This document shows, piece after piece, positions 25,158-34,845 of a DNA stretch of 64,000 nt. A program made the translations under genes and the position numbers. Source of the DNA: Paenibacillus sp. W2I17 (GTDB taxonomy: Bacteria; Bacillota; Bacilli; Paenibacillales; Paenibacillaceae); the NCBI RefSeq assembly GCF_030815985.1, contig NZ_JAUSXM010000001.1:2914001-2978000 (forward strand), in the 5' to 3' direction. The notes beneath the pieces were generated by a model. It made no database searches, had not been told where the DNA came from, and was given only the letters and a program-made list of their open reading frames with translations. Each line of letters begins with the position of its first letter. The first letter of the stretch is position 1.

Positions 25158-26246
25158 ATGAATCAAAACCCTTTATCTGGTCTTGAAGCCGATCTGTCCG
25201 GGCAAGGATTGGACGCCATGCTGATCACAGATCCAAAACATATCTACTATTTAACTGGATTTGCGAGCAATCCGCATGAACGTTTCCTCGGTCTGGTTCT
25301 CGCACGTGGCGAAGAACCCTTATTGATCGTACCTGCGCTTGATGCTGAAGCTGCCGCAGCCGCTTCCTCGGTATCCAACATTGCCACTCACACGGATACG
25401 GATAATCCATACGCTTTGTTTGATCGTTATCAGGGGCGCTTGGCCCGAGTAGGTCTCGAAAAAGAATATGTGACAGTATCACGTTATGAGCAGCTGACCG
25501 CCGCGCTAGGTGCTGCCAGCTTTGAAGATGTTGGCCCCCTGCTTCGCACATTACGTGTAAAAAAAACACCGGATGAGGTAGCCCGCATTCGCCACGCCAT
25601 TTATCTGATTGAAGAAACATTGCGTCAAGGCCTCTCTCATGTTCGCACAGGTGTAACCGAGATCGAGCTTGTCGCCGAGATGGAGTATCAGATGAAAAAG
25701 CTGGGTGCCGATGGCCCTTCCTTTGATACCATGGTGCTCACGGGACCCAAAACAGGTCTGCCACACGGTACACCGGGTGAACGGAAACTGCAACATGGTG
25801 ACCTGTTGATGTTTGACATGGGTGTGTATGCTGGAGGGTATGCCTCGGATATCACACGTACATTCGCCTTTGGTGACATCTCACCTGAACTCAAAACCAT
25901 CTATAACACCGTGCTCGCAGCGAATGAAGCTGCTATCCAAATCGTGAAACCAGGCATCACCTGCGCCGAAGTGGATCGTGCAGCACGCCAGGTCACGGAA
26001 GAAGCGGGATACGGCGAGCGTTTTATGCATAGAGTAGGCCATGGTCTCGGTATTGACGTACATGAGTATCCTTCTCTCCACGGTGAGAATATGGACATCC
26101 TGAATGAAGGTACCGTATTCACGATTGAACCGGGCATCTATACCGCAGCAGGCGGCGTCCGTATCGAAGATGATGTAATTGTGACCGAGACGGGTATCGA
26201 AGTTCTGACGACATATCCAAAAGAACTGCAAATCCTTAGCGACTAA
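25158..26246 (+). CDS. M24-family Xaa-Pro peptidase
   Basis: 362 residues: creatinase-like N-terminal domain (about 1-125) and a pita-bread M24 domain with all metal ligands, namely Asp in MFDMGVYAGG and YASDITRTF, His in RVGHGLGIDVHEYP, Glu in FTIEPGIY and Glu in VRIEDDVIV. It releases N-terminal residues next to proline in the cytoplasm. Two starts are possible: ATG 25134 with AAGGA 8 bases upstream, and ATG 25158 with GGTGG 12 bases upstream. The promoter position favours 25158. Confidence 0.9.
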   Translation: MNQNPLSGLEADLSGQGLDAMLITDPKHIYYLTGFASNPHERFLGLVLARGEEPLLIVPALDAEAAAAASSVSNIATHTDTDNPYALFDRYQGRLARVGLEKEYVTVSRYEQLTAALGAASFEDVGPLLRTLRVKKTPDEVARIRHAIYLIEETLRQGLSHVRTGVTEIELVAEMEYQMKKLGADGPSFDTMVLTGPKTGLPHGTPGERKLQHGDLLMFDMGVYAGGYASDITRTFAFGDISPELKTIYNTVLAANEAAIQIVKPGITCAEVDRAARQVTEEAGYGERFMHRVGHGLGIDVHEYPSLHGENMDILNEGTVFTIEPGIYTAAGGVRIEDDVIVTETGIEVLTTYPKELQILSD

Positions 26247-26417
26247 TCCAATTGGATCTATGTCAAAACAGCCCATATACATCAATGCTCAGCCGATATT
26301 ATGCATCATGAACTAAACTGCACAAAACTGTGCTGAACTGTATCTTCAAAATAATATACTCCTTTCGCGTACGCCTCAGGCCTGTATACAGAAAAAGTAG
26401 CAAGTACACACGCGAAC

Positions 26418-26460
26418 GCAAAAATCCCGCAAATCCATGAATATCATGGTTTGCGGGATT
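26418..26460 (-). terminator. Terminator for the minus-strand hypothetical gene
   Basis: AATCCCGCAAA (26423-26433) pairs with TTTGCGGGATT (26450-26460), with a second inner stem CCATGA/TCATGG. The minus strand reads into a T run, so it serves the gene ending at 26537. The region 26247-26417 shows no gene. Confidence 0.75.
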
Positions 26461-26536
26461 GTAATTAATACAAAGCATATCCTAGATTACTCCGTCTGCA
26501 TTCTACGTAATCTTATTCCTGCTCACTCATTTACCA

Positions 26537-26890
26537 TTAACCAAACTCATGTGTGATATCCTGCCAAGACTCCAGCTGTGGCAGCTGTTGCTTCCCCCAG
26601 TAATCCAGAAACCATTGAATAATCCCGGTTAGATCTGTTGTGCTGCAGCTGTAATGCCGGAAACCTTCCTCGCCTTCCTGCAAACGAATCTCCGCCACCA
26701 TTTGCCCTGGTTCCTCAAGCGCAGCAGCCTGCATATACATACTTCCCTCCACCAGCTCCGAAGGTTTAAGTACTACGTATTCATGCAATTCCAGATTGGA
26801 GATCAACTCCACCAATAACGAGGCATTAATGCTATCATTCTCGTAGGTTGTGCCATTGCTTTCCAGTGTATAACGCAGTGTAGAGTACAT
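26537..26890 (-). CDS. Hypothetical protein
   Basis: 117 residues, acidic, no membrane segment or signal peptide. Pattern is a small alpha/beta protein with MYSTLRYTLESNGTTYEND at the start and IIQWFLDYWGKQQ near the end. No family recognised. The start at 26890 has GGGG six to ten bases upstream; the nine residues encoded further upstream lack a site. It stands alone with its own terminator. Confidence 0.7.
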   Translation of the reverse strand: MYSTLRYTLESNGTTYENDSINASLLVELISNLELHEYVVLKPSELVEGSMYMQAAALEEPGQMVAEIRLQEGEEGFRHYSCSTTDLTGIIQWFLDYWGKQQLPQLESWQDITHEFG

Positions 26891-27094
26891 GTGCGATTCC
26901 CCTTTGTATGAAATCATCGTTGGCTTAATGATACACGCTTATAACGACAGGTCGTTTATATTATAACTTTTTCATAAAAATGTAAAAAGGATTTTTCTTG
27001 TTTCGAGTCTTTTCTATGAAAAAAACCCTTGCAGAGTCCGAATTACAATTGACTGCGCAGAGGGTAATTTCAAGTGATACTCTTTGAATATTGT

Positions 27095-27778
27095 CTAAGC
27101 CTCATCCTTAAACTTAAAGCTGCGTGCAGCATACAGAAACGGCGTTCCAACCGCAGTTAATACAAATTTGATAATATACGTCGTCAGGAAGATTTCCAGC
27201 CAAACATCCCAAGGGTAGATGAACGCAAACGCGATTGTGCAGAACACTAGTGTATCCACAAATGAACTGATGATCGAACTACCGTTGGTACGTATCCACA
27301 ACTGATTACGCCCGGGGGCCACCTTGCGCAGCCAGGAGTATAATCGAACATCCAGGAACTGACTGATGAAGTACGCCGTCAGACTTCCGAGGGCCAGACG
27401 TGGCAGCAGACCAAACAATGTTTTCATCGAATCCTGTGCAAAGTCCGTTGGTGCCGGTTCAAAGAACAACACCATCTGCATCAACACCGTCGTCATGATG
27501 AGCGTGAAGAATCCAAACCATACGGCTTTGCGTGCCTCACCTGGTCCATATTTCTCATTGAGCAGATCACTGGTCAGATACATGCTGACATACATCGTGT
27601 TACCAAGCGTCAGCACGATTCCCATGATATCTATCGTTTTGGTCACCTGAATGTTGGCTATAACCGTAGCCACACCAATCCAGGCATAGAGACCTTTTTT
27701 ACCGAACAAGCGGTAACACAACAGGAAAAATCCATAAGTTACGAGAACAAAAACTGCTCCCCACCCTAAGTTAAACAT
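27095..27778 (-). CDS. Queuosine precursor transporter-like (VUT/YhhQ family)
   Basis: 227 residues with about six membrane helices. The family pattern is seen in GKKGLYAWIGVATVIANIQ, the charged YLTSDLLNEKYGPGEARKAVW and SSIISSFVDTLVFCTIAF. YhhQ-type proteins import queuosine precursors for tRNA modification. Two starts are possible: GTG 27790, with GGAAGG only 2 bases upstream, and ATG 27778, 14 bases from it; typical members begin MFNL, favouring 27778. I saw no preQ1 riboswitch in the leader, and 27791-28047 holds no gene. Confidence 0.82.
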   Translation of the reverse strand: MFNLGWGAVFVLVTYGFFLLCYRLFGKKGLYAWIGVATVIANIQVTKTIDIMGIVLTLGNTMYVSMYLTSDLLNEKYGPGEARKAVWFGFFTLIMTTVLMQMVLFFEPAPTDFAQDSMKTLFGLLPRLALGSLTAYFISQFLDVRLYSWLRKVAPGRNQLWIRTNGSSIISSFVDTLVFCTIAFAFIYPWDVWLEIFLTTYIIKFVLTAVGTPFLYAARSFKFKDEA

Positions 27779-28047
27779 AAATACATACACTGCCTTCCTA
27801 GTTTTGATTACGCGGGATGGTTACGAACCGCGGTTTGGCTCAGGGCCAAAACATGAATACTCTATCACATTTCTCGTCCCATGAACAGAACTAAATAACT
27901 CCAAGTGTGCCTGAGTGACTACGACCCCTTCTATATTCCTCCCGCTTCCCTCTCGACCATACGATTGTTTTGTACTTTCTTGCCTTACTCCGTTTATAGA
28001 AAAAGAAGACTGCTTCACCACCGTGCACAGCATAGTTTGATTGCCGC

Positions 28048-28087
28048 AAAAAAACCGCCCTCCGGATTCCTCCGAAGGACGGCTTTT
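28048..28087 (-). terminator. Terminator of the cystine symporter gene
   Basis: CCGCCCTCCGGA (28055-28066) and TCCGAAGGACGG (28071-28082) form a stem with a short loop; on the minus strand it is followed by seven T residues. It lies 64 bases after the symporter stop. Confidence 0.75.
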
Positions 28088-28150
28088 CTCACTTGATTTG
28101 TAGACGGCTCTAGCTATCTTAATGTGAGCTTCTATCTAATCCATTCTGTA

Positions 28151-29548
28151 TTAAGCCTGAGCCGCAGAATCCAGCTCACGGCTCTGATCGTTAAACGTGT
28201 CCCGATCGTTTTCCTTCAAAATTCTGCTCGTCACGAGTCCTGATGTCATCGACCCGTTCACGTTAAGCGCTGTACGACCCATGTCGATCAGCGGCTCCAC
28301 GGAAATGAGCAGTCCAACCAGAGCCACAGGCAGATTCATGGTGGACAATACGATCAGGGAAGCGAAGGTTGCCCCGCCGCCAACACCAGCCACACCAAAC
28401 GAACTGATCATGACTACGAGGATCAAAGTCACAATGAAGTCCCAGCTCAGCGGGTCGATGCCGACCGTCGGAGCAATCATCACCGCCAGCATGGCCGGAT
28501 AGATCCCGGCGCAGCCGTTTTGCCCAATCGTAGCCCCAAAGCTTGCAGACAGGTTCGCAATGCCGTCCGATACGCCGAGTTTCTTCGTCTGTGTCTCCAC
28601 ATTCAGCGGGATCGCCGCTGCACTTGAACGGGACGTAAAGGCAAATACCAGTGTTGGCAGCACCTTCTTCAAATACGTAATCGGGTTGAACCCGGACAGC
28701 GAGATAATGATCAGGTGAATAATAAACATCACGATGAGGGCCACGTAGGACGCAATGACGAATTTGATGAGCTTTAATATCTCTTCCGCATTGGTTGTCG
28801 CCGTTACCTTTGTAATCAGTGCTAGAATCCCGTAAGGCGTAAGCCTCAGCACCAGCGTAACAATTCGCATAACCACCGCATATACCGCATTAACCATACC
28901 GCGGAACGTCTCCGCCTGCTGAGGTTTTTTGCGATCCAGTCCAAGTACGGCTACACCGATGAACGCGGAGAAGATAACCACCGCCAGTGTGGATGTACGA
29001 CGTTCTCCTGTCATATCTGCAAATGGATTCGAAGGAATGAATTCCAGCACTTGCTGCGGGATTGTCTGATCCTTCACATCAACAAGCCGTTCCTCCACCT
29101 TCTGAATCTGCGCATTCTCCCGGTCTCCTCCTTGAATCTCAATGGAAGTCAGGTTAAAGCCAAGGCTCGTTACAATGCTGACACCTGCGGCAATCGCTGT
29201 GGTGATCAACAGAATGGCAATAATGGAAACACTCATCTTGCCGAGATTTTGCTTGCCCTTCAGATTCATAATGGCCGAAATGATCGACACCATGATTAAT
29301 GGGATCACGACCATTTGCAACAAACGAACATATCCTGAACCGACCAGATTGAACCAATCGACTGATTTTGTAACTACATCAGAGCCTGATGTGTACACCA
29401 ATTGAAGAATAACCCCGTAAACAATCCCCAGTCCCAGACCCGCAAATACGCGTTTCGTAAAGGAGATATGCTTTTTCTGCATCCAGTAGAGGATGCCAAG
29501 TAAAACAAGCATAACCACTACATTCAATATGACTAGAAAAGTATCCAT
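28151..29548 (-). CDS. tcyP: Sodium/proton dicarboxylate-type symporter, cystine uptake (TcyP-like)
   Basis: 465 residues with eight or more membrane helices plus re-entrant loops. The cation:dicarboxylate symporter hairpins are visible as TSRSSAAAIPLNVETQ and the substrate region as SFGATIGQNGCAGIYPAML, and the inserted segment after helix 4 with SIEIQGGDRENAQIQKVEERL is characteristic of TcyP, the L-cystine importer of Bacillus. AGGAGG lies upstream of the ATG. The leader 29549-29900 contains a small hairpin AACCGGA...TCCGGTT near the start but no S-box riboswitch. Confidence 0.85.
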   Translation of the reverse strand: MDTFLVILNVVVMLVLLGILYWMQKKHISFTKRVFAGLGLGIVYGVILQLVYTSGSDVVTKSVDWFNLVGSGYVRLLQMVVIPLIMVSIISAIMNLKGKQNLGKMSVSIIAILLITTAIAAGVSIVTSLGFNLTSIEIQGGDRENAQIQKVEERLVDVKDQTIPQQVLEFIPSNPFADMTGERRTSTLAVVIFSAFIGVAVLGLDRKKPQQAETFRGMVNAVYAVVMRIVTLVLRLTPYGILALITKVTATTNAEEILKLIKFVIASYVALIVMFIIHLIIISLSGFNPITYLKKVLPTLVFAFTSRSSAAAIPLNVETQTKKLGVSDGIANLSASFGATIGQNGCAGIYPAMLAVMIAPTVGIDPLSWDFIVTLILVVMISSFGVAGVGGGATFASLIVLSTMNLPVALVGLLISVEPLIDMGRTALNVNGSMTSGLVTSRILKENDRDTFNDQSRELDSAAQA

Positions 29549-29900
29549 TTCTTTAAATCCTCCTCAGGCATGTGTGTAACCGGAACATATCCGGTTTTCT
29601 CTTCTATCTTTTGTACTTCCGACAAAGACATTTTACAATATAACATATAACAAACTATTCTGGTAGGTATTAATTGATATTATGTAATATGCATGTAACA
29701 GATTCATGTATTTCTGAAAAAAATACACCAAATCGTGAAAATTGTTCTATTCAACCTCCGGTTAATTTTGTAATATAGGTATATCCGCTTATTCCCAAGT
29801 TTTCTCAATGTATAATTTAGGTCTTTCTTCATTGGTAGATAGGTCTTAGGATTACGGAAAAGCGACAATGTTAATGAACTTGACGTGAAAGGATGATCAT

Positions 29901-31601
29901 ATGTTTCGTAATCGCACCGTTGCCGGTAAAATCAGAGGCACTTTGTTCCTCGTTCTGCTGGTTGCTTCCCTGTTGTTCAGTATTAGTTTTTACGCCGTAT
30001 CGATGAACATCATTCAAAGTTACGTGCTTCCGCAGTTTGACAAAGTCCTAAACACGTCCATTCAGGATATATACAAGAATACTTCAGCATCCAAAATCCT
30101 GCAGGTACAGAGTGGCGGAGCCGGTTCTGAAGGTGCTGCCATGACCGTGGAATCATATCTGGCAGATAAAGCAAAAGAACATAATCTGGATGCTGCTTAC
30201 GTTGTTGCTATTCAAGATGGCTCAGCCAACGTGGTTGTGGCCAACTCTTCCTCAGGCATGAAAGCCCAGGATGAGATTAGTGTAGAACCTGCAATGAATG
30301 CAGCTATTGAGAACAAAGAAATGGTAATCAGTGAGGTCTACTCCGATTCCTTTGGTGTACATAAAGCAGCCTTTATCCCCATTGCAGGAAGTAACATGAT
30401 TATGGCTGTGAGCATGGATGCCCAGTTCATTCAAGACAAGATTACCCAGATTTTCTGGTTGTGTCTGGGGATTACAGCATTAGTGTTTGTGCTCGGCTGG
30501 CTTATCTCCACTAGTATGATCAAAAGAGTTACCAAACCAATCATCAAGCTCGTCCAACATAGTAAACAAATATCCCAAGGTGATCTGACCGCTAAACTAG
30601 AGATCAAAGGTAAAGATGAAATTGCCCAGCTTGCCGCTAGCTTCCAGACGATGACGCATAACCTGAAAGAAATGATTAGCCGTGCCTTGTCCACGTCCAA
30701 TGAAGTTGTATCAGGCTCCAATGACCTGCTTCAGCGGGTTGAATCGATGTCCGGTATGGTTCGAAACTCCAGCCGCTCCGCAGAAGATGCAGAAAAAGGC
30801 AGCATCAGCATTGCGTCAAGCGCATCCGAGAACGCCAGAGCTATGGAAGAAATTACGCAAGGCATCATGCATATTGCTTCTTCTTCCGCTGAAGTGTCTG
30901 ACCAGATTGGTGAAGCAGCCAACGAGGCAGTTAACGGTAACCGACTGGCTCAGAATGCCATTGAGCAGATGGAGCGTGTAGGCCAGACAGCAAGCGAATC
31001 GTTGCGTTATGTCGAAACTATGAATGAACGTTCGGTAGCCATTGGCACCATTGTTGCTTCCATTTTTGAAATTACCAAACAGATTAACATGCTGTCACTC
31101 AACGCCTCCATTGAAGCAGCACGTGCCGGAGAGCATGGCCGCGGATTCGCTGTTGTTGCTGGAGAAGTCCGCAAACTTGCCGAGCAATCCAAGACAGCCA
31201 CCGAAGAAATTTCGGATTATCTGGGTACCATTCGTGAAGACGCTGAACGCTCTGTCGACGCCATGAACCGTGTAACCCAGGAGATTGGTTCAGGCACAAC
31301 GGTCGTTCAACAAGCAGGCTCAGCCTTCCAGCAGCTGAATGAATTGATTCAGAACGTGAATCTGACCATCCAGACCGTCTCTGCTTCTACACAACAAGTA
31401 TCTGCTGGTGCTGAAGAAGTGAGTGCATCCGTTGAAGAAACGGCACAGATTACGACCAAATCTCGTGAGAGCATGTTACAGATTGCTTCAACAGCAGACC
31501 TTCAGCTCAGCGAGATGGATTCCCATTCGAATACAGTTCGTCATCTGCATGAACAAGCTGTAGAGCTTCAATCCGCCATGAAAAATTTCAAAATAAACTA
31601 A
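29901..31601 (+). CDS. Methyl-accepting chemotaxis protein
   Basis: 566 residues. Membrane segments about 13-36 and 187-208 enclose a Cache-type sensory domain of about 150 residues. HAMP follows (about 209-262), then a long coiled-coil signalling domain whose hairpin tip [20 protein letters not shown] contacts CheA and CheW. It reports an unknown extracellular ligand to the flagellar motor. AAAGGATGA precedes the ATG. No che genes are adjacent. I did not find a convincing sigma-D promoter upstream. Confidence 0.93.
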   Translation: MFRNRTVAGKIRGTLFLVLLVASLLFSISFYAVSMNIIQSYVLPQFDKVLNTSIQDIYKNTSASKILQVQSGGAGSEGAAMTVESYLADKAKEHNLDAAYVVAIQDGSANVVVANSSSGMKAQDEISVEPAMNAAIENKEMVISEVYSDSFGVHKAAFIPIAGSNMIMAVSMDAQFIQDKITQIFWLCLGITALVFVLGWLISTSMIKRVTKPIIKLVQHSKQISQGDLTAKLEIKGKDEIAQLAASFQTMTHNLKEMISRALSTSNEVVSGSNDLLQRVESMSGMVRNSSRSAEDAEKGSISIASSASENARAMEEITQGIMHIASSSAEVSDQIGEAANEAVNGNRLAQNAIEQMERVGQTASESLRYVETMNERSVAIGTIVASIFEITKQINMLSLNASIEAARAGEHGRGFAVVAGEVRKLAEQSKTATEEISDYLGTIREDAERSVDAMNRVTQEIGSGTTVVQQAGSAFQQLNELIQNVNLTIQTVSASTQQVSAGAEEVSASVEETAQITTKSRESMLQIASTADLQLSEMDSHSNTVRHLHEQAVELQSAMKNFKIN

Positions 31602-31657
31602 CAGGTTAACCATTAACCTATCATCACATGTTTTAAACCTCATATAATCATAGGATA

Positions 31658-31724
31658 TACAATACCCCCATGCCGCTAACATTCCGTTTCTAGAGAACGG
31701 GTTGTCAGACATGGGGGTATTGTA
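31658..31724. terminator. Long hairpin between convergent chemoreceptor and cobQ genes
   Basis: TACAATACCCCCATG (31658-31672) pairs perfectly with CATGGGGGTATTGTA (31710-31724) around a 37-base centre containing CCGTTT...GAACGG. It lacks a good T run but lies exactly between two convergent stops. Confidence 0.6.
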
Positions 31725-31727
31725 GTT

Positions 31728-33308
31728 TCACTCGGGTGCCTGAACACCCATAATCTCGTACACGCGCTTCATATCCAATGCCGAACGCAACGATTCGGCT
31801 ACCCGATCAAACTCCATCTCCTTACGTTCAAGCGCACTATACGTCTCCTGAAGCGGAGGCAATCCTTTTCCTTCACGCAAGGCATTCAGCCACGAACGTC
31901 GGAATTGATCACTTTCAAACAAACCATGCAGGTAGGTTCCCCACACCCTGCCATCTACAGAGCCCCAGCCTTCTTGGAAAGGTTGACCACCTGGATGAGA
32001 GATTTCAAACAACGCGGTTACACGTTCAGGCTCGTGGCACTCCGTAACGCCCATATGAATCTCATATCCATTAATGGGTAATGAAGATGCATCCTCATCT
32101 CGCTCACCATACAGACGAATCGGGTGATCAGGCTGCACCCATCCGGAAGCTCTGACGGTCTGCTTTTCCTGAAGAAACGTTGTCGATAGCGGGAGCCAGC
32201 CAAGTCCTTTTGCTTCCTGGATCTGATTCGCCTCCACAGCAAACGGATCCTTCAGATGACGTCCCAGCATCTGGTATCCGCCACATATTCCTACCAGCTG
32301 AACATGCTCACGCTCGGTCTGGCTCGCAATCGCCTGCTCCAGCCCAGACTCACGCAGAAATGCCAGGTCACCTATGGTATCCTTCGTACCCGGTAGAAGA
32401 ATGGCATCCGGACTGCCCAATTCCTCTGGCGAGGTCACGTAACGTACATTCACATCCGGTTCACGGGAAAGTGCATCAAAGTCTGTAAAGTTGGAAATTC
32501 GCGGATATCGGATTACCGCCAGATCCAGCTCGGTTTTGCCGGATTTCCCATGACGCATGGAATCCAGCACCACTGAATCCTCTGCTTCAATCTGAATATC
32601 TCTTATGTAAGGCAATACACCTAATACTGGAATGCCTGTCCGTTCTTCGAGCCAGTCGAGTCCTGGCTGCAACAGGGATAGATCACCGCGGAACTTGTTG
32701 ATAATGAATCCTTTGACACGCGCCACCTCATGGGGTTCCAGCAGTTCGAGCGTACCTACGATGGAAGCGAACACCCCGCCCCGATCAATATCGGAGATCA
32801 GAATCACCGGCGCATCGGCCCAGCCTGCCAGATTCATGTTGACGATATCCCGGTCCTTCAGATTGATCTCGGCCGGACTGCCCGCTCCTTCCATCAGCAC
32901 AATATCATAGGTATCCCGTAGCCGGTTCAACGCATCCATAACCGTCTGCTTTGCTTCAGGCAGAAAATGCTGGCGGTAGTCCGATGCACTCATCTGGGCA
33001 AAAGGTACACCGTGAACCACGATCTGCGAATGCATGTCCCGTACGGGCTTAATCAGGATCGGGTTCATGTCGGTTGTCGCCTCAATACCACAGGCCTCGG
33101 CCTGTGCTCCCTGAGCCCGACCAATCTCCTTGCCATCTTCCGTCACATAGGAATTCAGTGCCATATTCTGTGACTTGAACGGAGCAGGCTTGAAGCCGTC
33201 CTGTTTAAAAATCCGGCACAATGCCGTTGTGATGACACTTTTGCCCACATCGGAAGCCGTTCCTTGCAGCATCAGTACCGCCGCTGGTTGTGATGGCCTA
33301 TCTTCCAC
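31728..33308 (-). CDS. cobQ: Cobyric acid synthase
   Basis: Amidates adenosylcobyrinic a,c-diamide at four side chains to give cobyric acid, using glutamine and ATP. 526 residues. The N-terminal dethiobiotin-synthetase-like domain has the P-loop GTASDVGKSVITTALCR and KPAPFKSQNMALNS-type motif; the C-terminal triad-type glutaminase has Cys in VGICGGYQMLG and His in YLHGLFES. A GTG at 33308 with GGGGGAG upstream is preferred; a TTG at 33377 would add 23 residues not seen in the family. It is the last gene of the riboswitch-controlled operon. Its presence implies corrin ring genes elsewhere in the genome. Confidence 0.93.
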   Translation of the reverse strand: MEDRPSQPAAVLMLQGTASDVGKSVITTALCRIFKQDGFKPAPFKSQNMALNSYVTEDGKEIGRAQGAQAEACGIEATTDMNPILIKPVRDMHSQIVVHGVPFAQMSASDYRQHFLPEAKQTVMDALNRLRDTYDIVLMEGAGSPAEINLKDRDIVNMNLAGWADAPVILISDIDRGGVFASIVGTLELLEPHEVARVKGFIINKFRGDLSLLQPGLDWLEERTGIPVLGVLPYIRDIQIEAEDSVVLDSMRHGKSGKTELDLAVIRYPRISNFTDFDALSREPDVNVRYVTSPEELGSPDAILLPGTKDTIGDLAFLRESGLEQAIASQTEREHVQLVGICGGYQMLGRHLKDPFAVEANQIQEAKGLGWLPLSTTFLQEKQTVRASGWVQPDHPIRLYGERDEDASSLPINGYEIHMGVTECHEPERVTALFEISHPGGQPFQEGWGSVDGRVWGTYLHGLFESDQFRRSWLNALREGKGLPPLQETYSALERKEMEFDRVAESLRSALDMKRVYEIMGVQAPE

Positions 33309-33397
33309 GCTCTCTCCCCCTGTCTCCGTGTATATCCAGATCACCTTGCTCCCAACCTCATGCGTAACGTTTTCCAAACTGCTCCATACTTCAAAAG

Positions 33398-34288
33398 TTA
33401 CAGCCAGAACAGTCCTTGAAGCACACTTAGCACAGTCAACAAAGCCGCCTCCAGCAGCTCATTCATGGCACCATACGTATCCCCGGTTAAACCACCGAGC
33501 CGTTCACTGATCCGGGAAGCCACGAATCGGCCGATATAATAACACGCTACAGGCAGTATAATAACTGCCGTCACCGGGTATAGCCACCATGGCAGTGTTC
33601 CCAGACCACTCACCATCGCATCTGCTATCCCCATATCCGGCTTGAAAAGCCACACCGCGGCAAACGTAATTGCCCCTGCGATTAAGGTCAGGCCCACAGC
33701 TGAGCTGCGTGCACGCTGGACCTCCTTCCGCTCCCCGAGACCTTTAAACAATACGGCAAGTCCATCATCTTCGCGAGCATTCGGCCAGGCCGACATCGCA
33801 TACACCATGAACCATCGGCTCCAGATCATGGGCAGGATCAGCAGCGCACCGTACACCCAGTGGCCCCGGGCAATAAAATCGGCGATCAGCGCAGCCTTCA
33901 TCATCAGAAGCAACACGCAGGCGATCACGCCCATTGCCCCTACACGGCTGTCCTTCATAATCTCCAGCATCCGCTCACGGGTACGATAACTGAGCAAGCC
34001 ATCTGCCGTATCCATCCATCCGTCAAGATGGAGTCCTCCGGTGAGCCATACCCATAACGTCAGGGTCAGGACGGCAGCCGGTAAGGCCGGAAGCACTGCA
34101 CCACTTAAGGCTCCAAAGAGCCAGACACACAGACCGATTGCAGCACCGACCAGCGGGTAAAAGACTACACTTTCCCGCAGCAGTGGCGGGACAAAATCGA
34201 TTTGCATTTTGACAGGGAAACGGGACAAAAATTGAAAAGCGGCTGCCGCCGCATGTTTACGCTGAGGAGCAGGCGTGCCATCCTTCAT
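33398..34288 (-). CDS. cobS: Cobalamin synthase (adenosylcobinamide-GDP ribazoletransferase)
   Basis: Joins adenosylcobinamide-GDP with alpha-ribazole (phosphate) in the membrane. 296 residues with about six hydrophobic segments. The active site pattern GGLHLDGWMDTADGLLS and KDSRVGAMGVIA is intact. The start overlaps the cobU stop as ATGA. The N-terminal basic tail KDGTPAPQRKHAAAAAFQFL precedes the conserved FLSRFPV. Confidence 0.93.
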   Translation of the reverse strand: MKDGTPAPQRKHAAAAAFQFLSRFPVKMQIDFVPPLLRESVVFYPLVGAAIGLCVWLFGALSGAVLPALPAAVLTLTLWVWLTGGLHLDGWMDTADGLLSYRTRERMLEIMKDSRVGAMGVIACVLLLMMKAALIADFIARGHWVYGALLILPMIWSRWFMVYAMSAWPNAREDDGLAVLFKGLGERKEVQRARSSAVGLTLIAGAITFAAVWLFKPDMGIADAMVSGLGTLPWWLYPVTAVIILPVACYYIGRFVASRISERLGGLTGDTYGAMNELLEAALLTVLSVLQGLFWL

Positions 34289-34845
34289 AAGCGGTACTCC
34301 TTGCTTTTTAGTTCAATCGCAATGCCTACGGTCACCAGAAACACTTCACCGCATATCGCCGCAATACGCTGATTCAGTACACCGGCCAAATCCCGATATT
34401 TCCTGCCAAGGGCATATTCCGGAACGATCCCATCTCCCACTTCATTTGTAACCAGAACAAGCAACCCGGGATAGGTTCGAATCGCTTCAACCAGCGCGTC
34501 CAAATGTCCCTGTAACAACTGCTTCTCGTCATGCTCATACGCTAGCAAAACATTTGTCAGCCACAACGTCAGGCAATCCACCAGAATGGTGGGTGCAGAA
34601 GTCCCTGTATGCCCTTCACCCATGCGGCTTATCAAAGCAGGCAGATGTATCGGCTCTTCCATCGTGTGCCACAGATACCCTGATGCCTCGCGCTGATGCT
34701 GATGCATGGCGATACGCTCACGCATTTCATCATCGTACGCCTGAGCTGTCGCCACATACCAGGCCTCCGAGGAACGCTGCATGCAGAGACGCTCGGCAAA
34801 GGAGCTTTTGCCACTACGTGCGCCGCCTGTCACCAGTACACTCAT
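34285..34845 (-). CDS. cobU: Adenosylcobinamide kinase/adenosylcobinamide-phosphate guanylyltransferase
   Basis: Phosphorylates adenosylcobinamide and activates it with GMP. 186 residues. P-loop GGARSGKSSFAE at 7-18, YVATAQAYDDEMRERIAMHQ with the candidate guanylylated His, VDCLTLWLTNVL and TNEVGDGIVPEYALGR are all family motifs. It overlaps cobT upstream and cobS downstream, each by 4 bases. Confidence 0.94.
   Translation of the reverse strand: MSVLVTGGARSGKSSFAERLCMQRSSEAWYVATAQAYDDEMRERIAMHQHQREASGYLWHTMEEPIHLPALISRMGEGHTGTSAPTILVDCLTLWLTNVLLAYEHDEKQLLQGHLDALVEAIRTYPGLLVLVTNEVGDGIVPEYALGRKYRDLAGVLNQRIAAICGEVFLVTVGIAIELKSKEYRL

Noticed and set aside
27791..28047. Search for a preQ1 riboswitch upstream of the VUT/YhhQ-type transporter
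   Set aside because: No preQ1-I or preQ1-II conserved elements were seen in the leader.
29549..29900. Possible S-box or CymR control of the cystine symporter
   Set aside because: No SAM riboswitch core is present, and the AT-rich boxes are too weak to call a CymR site.
29820..29900. Sigma-D flagellar promoter before the chemoreceptor
   Set aside because: A GCGACAAT element near 29864 lacks a matching TAAA at the right distance.
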